64,000 nt of DNA from Aquipseudomonas alcaligenes NBRC 14159 (GCF_000467105.1 NZ_BATI01000007.1:62001-126000), one strand, 5' to 3'. Positions 8,605 through 17,817 are shown, numbered from the stretch's first letter. Numbers and translations: made by a program. The notes: generated by a model not told the origin, from the sequence alone.

Positions 8605-10071
8605 ATGGTTTTCTCGTCGAACGTGTTTCTGTTCCTGTTCCTGCCGATCTTCCTCGGCCTGTATTACCTGTGTGGCAATCGCTACCGCAATCTGCTGCTG
8701 CTGGTTGCCAGCTACGTGTTCTATGCCTGGTGGCGCGTGGACTTCCTGCTGCTGTTCGCCGCGGTCACCCTGTTCAACTACTGGATCGGTCTGCGCATCG
8801 GTGCCCATGGCATCAGGACCCGGTCTGCGCAGCGCTGGCTGATGCTCGGGGTGGTGGTCGACCTGGGGGTACTCGGCTACTTCAAGTACGCCAATTTCGG
8901 CGTGGAAAGCTTCAACGCCATCATCGCGTCGTTTGGCATGGACCCCTTCGTGGTCACCCACATCCTGCTGCCGATCGGGATCTCCTTCTATATCTTCGAG
9001 TCGATCAGCTACATCATCGATGTCTACCGTGGCGACACTCCGGCCACCCGCAATCTGATCGATTTCGCCGCCTTCGTGGCGATCTTCCCGCACCTGATTG
9101 CCGGGCCGGTGCTGCGTTTCCGCGACCTGGTGGATCAGTTCAACCACCGTACCCACACCCTCGACAAGTTCGCCGAAGGCTGCACGCGCTTCATGCAGGG
9201 CTTCATCATGAAGGTGTTCATCGCCGACAGCGTGGCGCCCATCGCCGATCACTGCTTCGCGCTGGAGAATCCCAGCACCGCCGACGCCTGGCTCGGTGCG
9301 CTGGCCTACACGGCGCAGCTGTACTTCGACTTTGCCGGCTACAGCAGCATGGCCATCGGCCTCGGGCTGATGATGGGCTTCCGCTTCATGGAGAACTTCA
9401 ACCAGCCCTACATCAGCCAGTCGATCACCGAGTTCTGGCGGCGCTGGCACATCAGCCTGTCCACCTGGTTGCGCGACTATCTGTACATCAGCCTGGGCGG
9501 CAACCGCGGCAGTACTTTCAAGACCTACCGCAACCTGTTCCTCACCATGCTGCTCGGCGGTCTGTGGCATGGCGCCAACTGGACCTTCGTGATCTGGGGC
9601 GCCTGGCACGGCATCTGGCTGGCCATCGAGCGTGCCCTCGGCGTGGATGCCGCGCCACGACGCCTGTTGCCCTGGCGCCTGGCCTTCACCTTCCTGCTGG
9701 TCATGCTCGGCTGGGTGATCTTCCGCGCCGAGAACGTCGAAGTGGCCTGGCGCATGTACACCGCCATGTTCAGTTTCGCCGACTGGCGCCTGTCCGAGCT
9801 GACCGTCGCCCAGCTCACCAGCCTGCAAGTCGCCACGCTGCTGCTGGCCTATGCCGTGGTGCTGTTCAACGGCCTGCGCCAGTTCTATGGCAACCCGCTG
9901 GCGGCCAAGGCCCCGTCGGCAGCTGCCGGCGCCGCTGCCGACGCGGGCATGGCCGTGCCCTTCAGTACCACGGCCTTGCTGGTGCGGGCCTTCTGGCTGG
10001 CGCTGTTCCTGGTGTCGGTGTTGAAGCTGTCGGCGCAGAGCTTCTCTCCCTTCCTGTACTTCCAGTTCTGA
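8605..10071 (+). CDS. algI: AlgI, membrane-bound O-acyltransferase for alginate acetylation
   Basis: AlgI is an MBOAT-family inner-membrane protein thought to pass acetyl groups across the membrane to AlgJ/AlgX. The product is 488 residues (about 520 in P. aeruginosa) with many hydrophobic segments, beginning FSSNVFLFLFLPIFLGLYYL. The MBOAT catalytic histidine is H322 in GGLWHGANW, the same residue number as in P. aeruginosa AlgI. The C-terminus before the last helix is Ala-rich. The start is preceded by CTGGAGAAACTAGG. algJ follows after 12 bp. Confidence 0.96.
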   Translation: MVFSSNVFLFLFLPIFLGLYYLCGNRYRNLLLLVASYVFYAWWRVDFLLLFAAVTLFNYWIGLRIGAHGIRTRSAQRWLMLGVVVDLGVLGYFKYANFGVESFNAIIASFGMDPFVVTHILLPIGISFYIFESISYIIDVYRGDTPATRNLIDFAAFVAIFPHLIAGPVLRFRDLVDQFNHRTHTLDKFAEGCTRFMQGFIMKVFIADSVAPIADHCFALENPSTADAWLGALAYTAQLYFDFAGYSSMAIGLGLMMGFRFMENFNQPYISQSITEFWRRWHISLSTWLRDYLYISLGGNRGSTFKTYRNLFLTMLLGGLWHGANWTFVIWGAWHGIWLAIERALGVDAAPRRLLPWRLAFTFLLVMLGWVIFRAENVEVAWRMYTAMFSFADWRLSELTVAQLTSLQVATLLLAYAVVLFNGLRQFYGNPLAAKAPSAAAGAAADAGMAVPFSTTALLVRAFWLALFLVSVLKLSAQSFSPFLYFQF

Positions 10072-10083
10072 GGAGGCCGACCC

Positions 10084-11244
10084 ATGAAACTCAGTCTCAA
10101 TCTGTTCTACAGCCTGGCCTTCATCCTGCTGATGCTGCTATTGGCGCTGGCATCCGTACCGGCCGCACTGAGCTTCTCGGCGGCAGCGCAGACGCCCTGG
10201 CTCAACGGCAAGCTGGCCCTGGCCTTCGAGAAGCATTACGACAAGGGTTTTCCGCTCAAGGAGCTGGGCACCAACGCCTGGGCCGCGCTGGAGTACGGCC
10301 TGTTCGGCGAGGGCCGTCCCGGTGTGGTGGTCGGTCGCCAGGACTGGCTGTTCACCGATGAGGAGTTCAAGCCCGCCGTCAGTGCCAGCCAACTGGACGA
10401 CAACTGGCGTCTGATCGCCGGCGTGCAGCAGGAACTGCAGCGCCGTGGTATCGACCTGCAGCTGGTGCTGCTGCCGGCCAAGGCACGCCTGTACCCGGAA
10501 TACCTGGCCGAGCAGCAGCCCGTGCTCCAGCAGCAGGAGCTCTATGCCCAGGCCCGGCAGCGCATGCAGGGGCTCGGGCTGCAGGGGCCGGACCTGCTGG
10601 CTGCGCTGCAGGCCGCCAAGGGCCGCGAGGCGGTGTTCCTGCGCACCGATACCCACTGGACGCCCTATGGCGCGGCGGTGGTGGCCCAGGCCGTGGCCGA
10701 ACATCTGCGCCGCGGTGGCCAATGGCAGGGCGGCGAGCTGAGCTACAGCACCCAGGTCAAGGGCCGCGAGACGCACAAGGGCGACCTGCTCAGCTACCTG
10801 CCGCTGGAACCTTATTTCGCCGCGATGCAGCCGCCGGCCGAGGAGCTCGAGCAGCGCAGCACCGAGCCATCCGCTGAGGCCGCTGACGATCTGTTCGGCG
10901 ACAGCACGCCGCAGCTGGCGCTGGTCGGTACCAGCTACAGCGCCAACGCCAAGTGGAACTTCCTCGGCGCACTGCGTCAGAGCCTGGGTAGCGATCTGTA
11001 CAACTACGCCGAGAACGGCCACGGCCCGCTGGTGCCGATGTTGCGCCTGCTGGCCAAGGGCGAGGCGGAAACCGCCGGCCTGCGCCTGGTGCTCTGGGAG
11101 GTTCCCGAGCGCTATCTGATGATGCCCAGCGATCTGTCGGAGTTCGACCCGCAGTGGCTGGCCCAGCTGCGGGCCGGTTCGGGTGGTGTCGATCGCCTGG
11201 CCATCCAGGGAACCGCGGATTCCATCGCGGCCCACAACCACTAA
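10084..11244 (+). CDS. algJ: AlgJ, periplasmic alginate O-acetyltransferase
   Basis: AlgJ is an SGNH-type acetylesterase/transferase, homologous to the N-terminal domain of AlgX, that works with AlgI and AlgF. The protein has 386 residues with an uncleaved or cleavable N-terminal hydrophobic anchor (about residues 8-28). Triad residues are D189-x-H191 in RTDTHWTPYG and S284 in GTSYSAN, in register with the family. It is preceded by GAGGAGGCC, a strong ribosome site, and followed by algF 11 bp later. Confidence 0.95.
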   Translation: MKLSLNLFYSLAFILLMLLLALASVPAALSFSAAAQTPWLNGKLALAFEKHYDKGFPLKELGTNAWAALEYGLFGEGRPGVVVGRQDWLFTDEEFKPAVSASQLDDNWRLIAGVQQELQRRGIDLQLVLLPAKARLYPEYLAEQQPVLQQQELYAQARQRMQGLGLQGPDLLAALQAAKGREAVFLRTDTHWTPYGAAVVAQAVAEHLRRGGQWQGGELSYSTQVKGRETHKGDLLSYLPLEPYFAAMQPPAEELEQRSTEPSAEAADDLFGDSTPQLALVGTSYSANAKWNFLGALRQSLGSDLYNYAENGHGPLVPMLRLLAKGEAETAGLRLVLWEVPERYLMMPSDLSEFDPQWLAQLRAGSGGVDRLAIQGTADSIAAHNH

Positions 11245-11255
11245 GGACGACCATC

Positions 11256-11903
11256 ATGAAAAACTCCCCGATCCGCGCGCTGACCCTGGCCATGAGCTGC
11301 CTGGGCCTGCTGGCTACCTCTGTCGCTTCCCAGGCCAACGAGGGTGGCCTGTACGGGCCCACCGCGCCCGCCGGCTCGGCCTTCGTGCGGACCTACAATG
11401 CCGGCTCCAGCGAGCTGGACCTGAGCCTGGGCCCGGTCAGCATCAAGGATGTCGCGCCGCAGGGCTCCAGCGACTTCAAGTTCCTCCCGGCTGGCAGCTA
11501 CAGTGCCAGTGCCGCCGGACAGAGCCTGCCGGTGACGCTCAAGTCCGATCAGTACTACACCCTGGTACAGCTGCCCGGCGGCAAGCTGAGCCTGGTCGAG
11601 GACCCGGCCTTCAAGAACCGCCAGAAGGCCCTGGTCCGCCTGCAGAACCTGTCCGACACCCCGGTCAGCCTGAAGACCGCCGACGGCAAGACCGAAGTGA
11701 TTCAGGCGGTGGCCGGCCAAGGGCGCGGCGAGCGCGAGATCAACCCGGTCAAGGTGCGTCTGGCGCTGTTTGCCGGCGAGCGCAAGGTGGGCGATCTCAG
11801 CCCGCTGGTTCTGGAGCGCGGCCAGGTGGCGGCGCTGTACGTCACCGGCAGTGGTGCCAGCCTGACGCCGGTGTGGGTGCAGCGCCCGGCGGGCGCCGAG
11901 TGA
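11256..11903 (+). CDS. algF: AlgF, alginate O-acetylation protein
   Basis: AlgF is a small periplasmic protein needed for alginate acetylation, probably a bridge between AlgJ and AlgX. The product has 215 residues with a signal peptide ending near SVASQA/NEG (about residue 26). The mature protein contains two beta-sandwich-like halves and the motif GGLYGPTAP at its start. I chose the ATG at 11256, preceded by AAGGACGACC. The stop codon shares one base with the ATG of algL, which is unusual because algA normally follows algF. Confidence 0.94.
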   Translation: MKNSPIRALTLAMSCLGLLATSVASQANEGGLYGPTAPAGSAFVRTYNAGSSELDLSLGPVSIKDVAPQGSSDFKFLPAGSYSASAAGQSLPVTLKSDQYYTLVQLPGGKLSLVEDPAFKNRQKALVRLQNLSDTPVSLKTADGKTEVIQAVAGQGRGEREINPVKVRLALFAGERKVGDLSPLVLERGQVAALYVTGSGASLTPVWVQRPAGAE

Positions 11904-13015
11904 TGCGCGCCCCGCGAGGCTGCCGGTCGCTGTCTGCCGCGGTGCTGAGCGCACTGCTGGCAGGCTGCTCGCCGGCGCCGGAAAGCGCAGCAGGTCCGGC
12001 GCTGGTGGCGCCGAGCGGCTACTACCGCGCGGCCCCGGCCGCCCAGGGCAAACCGCGCGAGTGCGAGGCGCCGCCGCCGGCCTATACCGGCGTGCTGGAT
12101 TTCCCCAGCAAGTACGAAGGTTCGGACAAGGCGCGCGACAAGCTCAATCCGGCGGCCGAGCGACGCTATCTCAAGCTGACCGGTGACATGCGCGAGATGG
12201 AGAAGGGCGTCAACGTCATGGTCGGCCGCTACTTCAAGTACGGGCGACCGCAGGAAGTGGCCTGTGCCATGAGCTGGCTGGCCAGCTGGGCCGAGACCGA
12301 CGCGCTGCTCAGCGAGGAGTACAACCATACCGGCATGTCGGTGCGCAAATGGACGCTCGGCAGCCTGGCCGGCGCCTACCTGCGCCTCAAGTTCTCCGCC
12401 TCGCAGCCCTTGGCCGCGCATGCCGAGCAGGCGCAGCAGGTCGAGCGCTGGCTCGGCCAGCTGGCCGACCGCGTGGTGGCGGACTGGAACGCCTATCCCA
12501 AGGAACGCAGCAACAACCACAACTACTGGGCTGCCTGGTCGGTGATGGCCAGCGCCGTGATTCTCGACCGCCGCGACCTGTTCGACTGGGCGGTGGGGCA
12601 GTACCGCCACGGCATGGCTCAGGTCACCGCCGACGGCTACCTGCCGCGCGAACTGGTGCGTGAGACCCGCGCGCTGTCCTACCACAACTACAGCATCGGC
12701 CCGCTGCTGATGGTGTCCGCGTTTGCCCAGGCCAACGGCCTGGACCTGCGCGAAGAGAACGACGGCGCCATGCGCCGCCTGGTCCGCACCCTGGAGGCGG
12801 GCCTGCACGACCCGAAGCTATTCCAAGAAAAGACCGGCTATCCGCAGGAGGCCGTAGGCCTGCAGCAGAACAGCCGGTTCGCCTGGCTGGAGCCCTACTG
12901 CGTGTTGTATCCGTGCTCGCAGAGCACGGACGCGTGGCGGCGCTCCCTTGAGCCGCTGAGCAACTATCGGCTCGGCGGTGACATGACCCAGCTGTTTTCC
13001 GGGCAACTGCCTTGA
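11903..13015 (+). CDS. algL: AlgL, alginate lyase (PL5), displaced and with a lipoprotein signal
   Basis: AlgL cleaves polymannuronate by beta-elimination and clears polymer that strays into the periplasm. The 370-residue product has PL5 signatures YTGVLDFPSKYEGSDKAR and N204-N-H206-x-YWAAWSV, the latter carrying catalytic Asn/His, and a C-terminal RLGGDMT. Two things are odd. It lies between algF and algA instead of between algX and algI. Its signal peptide ends in a lipobox L19-A-G-C22 followed by SPAPES, predicting a lipid-anchored enzyme, whereas P. aeruginosa AlgL has an ordinary signal peptide. The start overlaps the algF stop by one base. The next 76 bp separate it from algA. Confidence 0.94.
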   Translation: MRAPRGCRSLSAAVLSALLAGCSPAPESAAGPALVAPSGYYRAAPAAQGKPRECEAPPPAYTGVLDFPSKYEGSDKARDKLNPAAERRYLKLTGDMREMEKGVNVMVGRYFKYGRPQEVACAMSWLASWAETDALLSEEYNHTGMSVRKWTLGSLAGAYLRLKFSASQPLAAHAEQAQQVERWLGQLADRVVADWNAYPKERSNNHNYWAAWSVMASAVILDRRDLFDWAVGQYRHGMAQVTADGYLPRELVRETRALSYHNYSIGPLLMVSAFAQANGLDLREENDGAMRRLVRTLEAGLHDPKLFQEKTGYPQEAVGLQQNSRFAWLEPYCVLYPCSQSTDAWRRSLEPLSNYRLGGDMTQLFSGQLP

Positions 13016-13091
13016 GGTTGGTCCTGATGTACGCGCTTCCTCGTGGGGCGTGGCAACAGATTTAAACGGATATTGAATGGAGACAAACCAC

Positions 13092-14534
13092 ATGATCCCG
13101 GTGATTCTTTCTGGCGGTAGCGGCTCGCGCCTCTGGCCCTTGTCGCGCAAGTTGTATCCCAAGCAGTTCCTCGCCCTTACCGGCGAACACTCGCTGTTCC
13201 AGCAAACCCTGCAGCGCCTGGCCTTCGAGGGCATGCAGAAGCCCGTGGTGGTGTGCAACCTGGAGCACCGCTTCATCGTCAACGAGCAACTGGCGCAGAT
13301 CGGCCTGGGCGCCCAGGCCATGCTGCTCGAACCCTTCGGTCGCAACACCGCGCCGGCCGTGGCCATGGCGGCCCTGCAACTGCTCGGCGAAGGACGCGAC
13401 GAGCTGATGCTGATCCTCCCGGCCGACCACGTGATCGACGACGAGCTGGCCCTGCGCAAGGCGCTGGAGCTGGCGCGGGTGGCGGCCGAGGAGGGCGAGA
13501 TGGTGCTGTTCGGCATTCCCGCCAACAGCCCCGAGACCGGCTTCGGCTATATCAAGGCGGCGCGTGGCGAGGACGGTGACGACCTGGTGCCCGGCGCCTA
13601 CCGCGTCATGCAGTTCGTCGAGAAGCCCGATGCCATGCGCGCCGCCGAGTTCGTGCGCAGCGGCGGCTATTACTGGAACAGCGGCATGTTCCTGTTCCGC
13701 GCCAGCCGCTACCTGGACGAGCTGCGCGCCCATGAGCCGGACATCTACGACACCTGCGTGCTGGCCCTGGAGCGCAGCAAACTGGCCGGTGGTGCGCTGA
13801 CCATCGACGCCGGCACCTTCGAGTGCTGCCCGGACAACTCCATCGACTACGCGGTGATGGAGAAGACCTCGCGCGCCTGCGTGGTACCGCTGGCCGCTGG
13901 CTGGAACGACGTGGGCTCCTGGTCCTCGCTGTGGGATGTGCACGAGAAGAACAGCGATGGCAACGTGCTCAAGGGCGACGTGGTCACCCATGGCAGCCAC
14001 AACAGCTTCGTGCATGCCACGTCCAAGCTGGTGACCCTGGTCGGCATGGACGACGTGGTGGTGGTGGAAACCAAGGACGCGGTGATGATCGCCCGCAAGG
14101 ACGCCGTGCAGGACGTCAAGAAGCTGGTCAACAGCCTGGACGCCAAGGGCCGCCAGGAGACCCAGAGCCACTGCGCCGTGTACCGCCCCTGGGGCAGCTA
14201 CGACTCGGTCGACAACGGCGTGCGTCACCAGGTCAAGCACATCACCGTCAAGCCCGGCGCTCAGCTGTCGCTGCAGATGCATCATCACCGCGCCGAGCAC
14301 TGGATCGTGGTGTCCGGCACGGCCCAGGTGACCTGCGACGACAAGGTGTTCCTGCTCACCGAGAACCAGTCCACCTACATCCCGATCGCCTCGGTGCACC
14401 GCCTGGCCAACCCCGGCAAGATCCCCCTGGAGATCATCGAGGTGCAGTCCGGCAGCTACCTGGGCGAGGACGACATCGAGCGTCTGGAGGATGTCTATGG
14501 CCGCACACCGGGCAAACCGGTATCGGTCGACTGA
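13092..14534 (+). CDS. algA: AlgA, phosphomannose isomerase / GDP-mannose pyrophosphorylase
   Basis: AlgA is a cytoplasmic bifunctional type II PMI/GMP that makes mannose-6-phosphate from fructose-6-phosphate and GDP-mannose from mannose-1-phosphate. Of its 480 residues, the N-terminal nucleotidyltransferase domain begins MIPVILSGGSGSRLWPLSR and holds the FVEKP motif. The C-terminal cupin has the metal-binding QMHHHRAEHW. I chose the ATG at 13092, preceded by GGAGA; an ATG at 13077 overlaps that ribosome site and would add five residues not found in the family. It is the last gene of the alginate operon and is followed by a terminator. Confidence 0.96.
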   Translation: MIPVILSGGSGSRLWPLSRKLYPKQFLALTGEHSLFQQTLQRLAFEGMQKPVVVCNLEHRFIVNEQLAQIGLGAQAMLLEPFGRNTAPAVAMAALQLLGEGRDELMLILPADHVIDDELALRKALELARVAAEEGEMVLFGIPANSPETGFGYIKAARGEDGDDLVPGAYRVMQFVEKPDAMRAAEFVRSGGYYWNSGMFLFRASRYLDELRAHEPDIYDTCVLALERSKLAGGALTIDAGTFECCPDNSIDYAVMEKTSRACVVPLAAGWNDVGSWSSLWDVHEKNSDGNVLKGDVVTHGSHNSFVHATSKLVTLVGMDDVVVVETKDAVMIARKDAVQDVKKLVNSLDAKGRQETQSHCAVYRPWGSYDSVDNGVRHQVKHITVKPGAQLSLQMHHHRAEHWIVVSGTAQVTCDDKVFLLTENQSTYIPIASVHRLANPGKIPLEIIEVQSGSYLGEDDIERLEDVYGRTPGKPVSVD

Positions 14535-14543
14535 AAGCACGGG

Positions 14544-14574
14544 GGGGCGGCCATTGAGCCGCCCCTTGCGTTTT
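14544..14574 (+). terminator. Rho-independent terminator of the alginate operon
   Basis: GGGGCGGC (14544-14551) pairs with GCCGCCCC (14558-14565) around a CATTGA loop, followed by TTGCGTTTT. It lies 9 bp after the algA stop and fits the end of the algD-algA transcript. Confidence 0.85.
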
Positions 14575-14640
14575 GCGCCCGTCGGGGCGCGCCGGGGCTT
14601 TCCGAGTCCGCTATCATGCGCGGCCTGAGGAGAAGCACCG

Positions 14641-15690
14641 ATGAATACCCTACTGTTGCACTGCCGTCCCGGTTTCGAGGGCGAGGTCTGCGCCGAGATC
14701 AGCGACCAGGCCGCGCGCCTGGGCGTGGCCGGCTATGCCAAGGCCAAGCCGAACAGTGCCCATGCCGAATTCACCTGCCTGGAGCCCGGCGGCGCCGAAC
14801 GCCTGATGCAGGGCCAGCGTTTCAACCGGCTGATTTTTCCGCGCCAGTGGGCCCGCGGCGATTACCTGCAGCTGCCGGAAACCGATCGCATCAGCGTGCT
14901 GCTGCAGGCCCTGGCCAGCTACCCGGTATGCGGCAGCCTGTGGCTGGAGGTCTTCGATACCAACGACGGTAAGGAGCTGTCGAACTTCTGCAAGAAGTTC
15001 GAGGGGCCACTGCGCAAGGCGCTGGAGAAGGCCGGGCGGCTGGTGGAGGACGCGAGCAAGCCGCGTCTGCTGCTGACCTTCAAGAGTGGCCGCGAGGTGT
15101 TTCTCGGCATGGCCGAGGCCGACAACCAGGCGCCCTGGCCGATGGGTATCCCGCGCCTGAAGTTCCCGCGCGAGGCGCCGAGCCGCTCCACCCTCAAGCT
15201 GGAGGAGGCCTGGCACTTCTTCATCCCGCGCGAGCAGTGGGACGCGCGCCTGTCCGACGAGATGACCGGCGTTGACCTTGGCGCGGCCCCTGGCGGCTGG
15301 ACCTACCAACTGGTTCGCCGTGGCATGCTGGTCACCGCCATCGACAACGGGCCGATGGCCGAGAGCCTGATGGACACCGGCCTGGTGACCCACCTGATGG
15401 TCGACGGCTTCACCTGGAAGCCCAAGCAGCCGGTGGACTGGATGGTCTGCGACATCGTCGAGAAGCCGGCGCGCACCGCGGCGATGGTCGAGGAGTGGAT
15501 CGGTGGGGGCCACTGTCGCGAGGCGGTGGTCAACCTGAAACTGCCGATGAAGCAGCGCTACGCCGAGGTGTGCAAGCTGCTGCAGCGTCTGCAAGACGCC
15601 TTCGCGGAGCGGCGCATCAAGGTCGCCATCGCCTGCAAGCAGCTCTACCACGACCGCGAGGAAGTGACCTGCCATCTGCGCCGCCTCTAG
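14641..15690 (+). CDS. rlmM: RlmM, 23S rRNA 2'-O-ribose C2498 methyltransferase
   Basis: This cytoplasmic SAM-dependent enzyme methylates the ribose of C2498 in 23S rRNA. The protein has 349 residues and a THUMP-like N-terminal half with FPRQWARG. The Rossmann methyltransferase domain starts at the SAM loop T209-GVDLGAAPGGW-220. Conserved catalytic-region motifs VCDIVEKP and VNLKLPMKQRY follow. GAGGAG sits 9 bp before the ATG. It is transcribed away from the alginate operon terminator, and tusA follows after 54 bp. Confidence 0.94.
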   Translation: MNTLLLHCRPGFEGEVCAEISDQAARLGVAGYAKAKPNSAHAEFTCLEPGGAERLMQGQRFNRLIFPRQWARGDYLQLPETDRISVLLQALASYPVCGSLWLEVFDTNDGKELSNFCKKFEGPLRKALEKAGRLVEDASKPRLLLTFKSGREVFLGMAEADNQAPWPMGIPRLKFPREAPSRSTLKLEEAWHFFIPREQWDARLSDEMTGVDLGAAPGGWTYQLVRRGMLVTAIDNGPMAESLMDTGLVTHLMVDGFTWKPKQPVDWMVCDIVEKPARTAAMVEEWIGGGHCREAVVNLKLPMKQRYAEVCKLLQRLQDAFAERRIKVAIACKQLYHDREEVTCHLRRL

Positions 15691-15744
15691 GGCCGTGCAT
15701 CAGGCCCACAGCCTTCAACCGTCGCCCGTTTTTGGAGTAACCCC

Positions 15745-15984
15745 ATGTCCCTGCAACCCGACGCCATTCTCGACGCCAGCGGGCTCAACTGCCCCGAGCC
15801 GGTGATGATGCTGCACAACAAGGTGCGCGACCTGCCGGCCGGCGGTCTGCTCAAGGTGATCGCCACCGACCCCTCGACCAAGCGCGACATCCCCAAGTTC
15901 TGCATGTTTCTCGGCCATGAGCTGGTGGAGCAGGGCGAGGATGGCGGCACTTACCTGTACTGGATCCGCAAGAAGGCCGACTGA
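15745..15984 (+). CDS. tusA: TusA, sulfur carrier protein
   Basis: TusA accepts sulfur from a cysteine desulfurase as a persulfide and passes it on, classically toward tRNA 2-thiouridine and molybdenum cofactor. The product has 79 residues with the TusA core [11 protein letters not shown], whose C16 is the sulfur-carrying cysteine, and the C-terminal FLGHELVEQ...YWIRKKAD typical of the Pseudomonas protein. TTGGAGTAA precedes the start. The next gene starts 3 bp after its stop. Confidence 0.93.
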   Translation: MSLQPDAILDASGLNCPEPVMMLHNKVRDLPAGGLLKVIATDPSTKRDIPKFCMFLGHELVEQGEDGGTYLYWIRKKAD

Positions 15985-15987
15985 ACC

Positions 15988-16440
15988 GTGCCGTACTACT
16001 TCGCTTACGGCTCCAACATGAACCCCGCGCGCATGCAGGCACGCGGGCTGCGCGTCGAGGGCGCCATGGCGGCGCGGCTGCCGGGCTATGCGCTGAGTTT
16101 CGACAAGCGCGCTCATGATCACCCCGGCCGGGCCTACGCCAATATCCGTCATCAGCGCGACGCCGTGGTGGAGGGCGTGCTCTACCGCCTGGCGGATGAG
16201 CGCGAGATATTCAAGATGGATGTCTTCGAAGGCACGCCGATCTTTTACAGCCGCGAGCGCATGGCGCTGCACACCGAGCAGGGCCAGATCGCGGCCTGGC
16301 TGTACGTGGCCAATCCGCGCTGGCGCAGCGAGGGCCTGGCCCCAAGTCGCACCTACCTGGCGCACCTGCTGGCCGGTCGCCCCTACCTGTCCGAGCCCTA
16401 CTGGGCGGCGCTGGCCGCCACCCCCGCGCTCGACGACTGA
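15988..16440 (+). CDS. gamma-glutamylcyclotransferase-like (AIG2/GGCT fold) protein
   Basis: The 150-residue protein begins YYFAYGSNM (residues 3-11), the diagnostic substrate-binding loop of the GGCT/AIG2 fold. It also has the later FKMDVFEGTPIFYSRERM, which holds the usual acidic catalytic residue. Members cyclise gamma-glutamyl amines or peptides to 5-oxoproline; the substrate here is unknown. The start is GTG, 3 bp after the tusA stop, so the two are probably co-transcribed. It converges with the MATE gene, whose stop is 9 bp away. Confidence 0.8.
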   Translation: MPYYFAYGSNMNPARMQARGLRVEGAMAARLPGYALSFDKRAHDHPGRAYANIRHQRDAVVEGVLYRLADEREIFKMDVFEGTPIFYSRERMALHTEQGQIAAWLYVANPRWRSEGLAPSRTYLAHLLAGRPYLSEPYWAALAATPALDD

Positions 16441-16449
16441 GCCTCGCTC

Positions 16450-17817
16450 CTACGCGCGAATATGCCGCCGCGCGCTGCGCGCCAGGCGGATGCCGAGCAG
16501 CACGGCCGCGCAGGTCAGGCCCGCCACCAGGCCCTGCCACAGGCCGCTCGGCCCGGAGGGCTGGCCCAGCCAGTCGGACAGGCCCAGCGTATAACCCACC
16601 GGCAGGCCGATGCCCCAGTAGGCGAGCAGGGTGATCAGCATGGTCGCGCGGGTGTCCTGGTAGCCGCGCAGAGCGCCGGCGGCGGTGACCTGCACGGCGT
16701 CGGAGAACTGGAACAGCGCGGAATACACCAGCAGAGTGGCGGCCATGACGATCACTTCCGGATCGGGGCTGTAGATGCGCGCAATCGGCTCGCGCAGCAA
16801 CATCACCAGGCTCGCCGACAGGCAGGCATAGGTCAGCGCGGTGCCCATCGCCACGCCCGCGGCGAAGCGCGCGTCACGCGGCGCGCTGCGCCCCAGTGAC
16901 TGGCCCACGCGCACGGTAGCGGCCATGGCCAGCGAGTAGGGAATCATGAAGATCATCGAGCTGAAGTTCAGCGCGATCTGGTGCCCGGCCACCACGGTGG
17001 CGCCAAGGCCGCCGATCAGCAGGGCGATCACCGAGAAAATGCTCGACTCGGCGAAGATCGACACGCCGATCGGCAGGCCGACGGAGAGCAGGCGGCGGAT
17101 CACCGGCCACTGCGGCCAGTCGAACTGCAGGAACAGGCCGCTGGCGCGGTAGGCCGGGGCCCAGCGTACCCACCAGAGCATGCCCAGCAGGCTGCACCAC
17201 ATGACGATGCCGGTGGCCCAGCCGCAACCGACGCCGCCCAGCGCCGGCAGGCCCAGCTTGCCGTAGATCAGCACGTAGTTGAGCGGGATGTTCAGCAGCA
17301 GGCCGCAGATGCCCAGCACCATGCTCGGCCGGGTGCGGCCCAGGCCGTCGCTGAAGCAGCGCAGCACCTGGTACAGCACGGTGGCCGGGAAGCCGCAAGC
17401 GACGCCGCGCAGGTAGCCCATGGCCAGGGCGCTGAGTTCGGCATCCACGCCCATCAGGCGCAGTACCGGTTCGGCGTTCCACAGCAGCACCGCACACAGC
17501 ATGCCGATGGCCAGCGCCAGCCACAGGGCCTGGCGCACCAGCGGTCCGTTCTCGGCCTCCTTGCCGGCGCCGAAGCGCTGCGCCACCTTGGCCGTGGTGG
17601 CCAGCAGGGTGCCGTTCATCAGCAGGAACACCGGCACCCACAGCGAGTTGCCCAGCGCCACGCCGGCCAGGTCGCGGGCGCTCACGCGGCCGGCCATCAC
17701 GGTGTCGACGAAGCCCATCGAGGTGTAGGCGAGCTGCGCGATGATGATCGGCGTGGCCAGCGCCAGCAGGGCGCGGATTTCGGCCAGGGTACGGGCCGAG
17801 CGGGAGAGGGCGAGCAT
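16450..17817 (-). CDS. pmpM: MATE family multidrug efflux pump (PmpM/NorM-type)
   Basis: The 455-residue inner-membrane protein has about 12 hydrophobic helices. Two related halves are typical of MATE antiporters, which expel cationic drugs such as fluoroquinolones and quaternary ammonium compounds using H+ or Na+. The sequences PIIIAQLAYTSMGFVDTVMAGR near the N-terminus, KVAQRFGAG and GRTRPSMVLGICGLLLNIPLN closely resemble P. aeruginosa PmpM. It is a single-gene unit on the minus strand, divergent from pdxB. The substrate range cannot be read from sequence. Confidence 0.88.
   Translation of the reverse strand: MLALSRSARTLAEIRALLALATPIIIAQLAYTSMGFVDTVMAGRVSARDLAGVALGNSLWVPVFLLMNGTLLATTAKVAQRFGAGKEAENGPLVRQALWLALAIGMLCAVLLWNAEPVLRLMGVDAELSALAMGYLRGVACGFPATVLYQVLRCFSDGLGRTRPSMVLGICGLLLNIPLNYVLIYGKLGLPALGGVGCGWATGIVMWCSLLGMLWWVRWAPAYRASGLFLQFDWPQWPVIRRLLSVGLPIGVSIFAESSIFSVIALLIGGLGATVVAGHQIALNFSSMIFMIPYSLAMAATVRVGQSLGRSAPRDARFAAGVAMGTALTYACLSASLVMLLREPIARIYSPDPEVIVMAATLLVYSALFQFSDAVQVTAAGALRGYQDTRATMLITLLAYWGIGLPVGYTLGLSDWLGQPSGPSGLWQGLVAGLTCAAVLLGIRLARSARRHIRA

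Noticed and set aside
13077..13091. An ATG five codons upstream of algA
   Set aside because: It overlaps the GGAG site that serves the ATG at 13092; the family starts MIPVILSGG.
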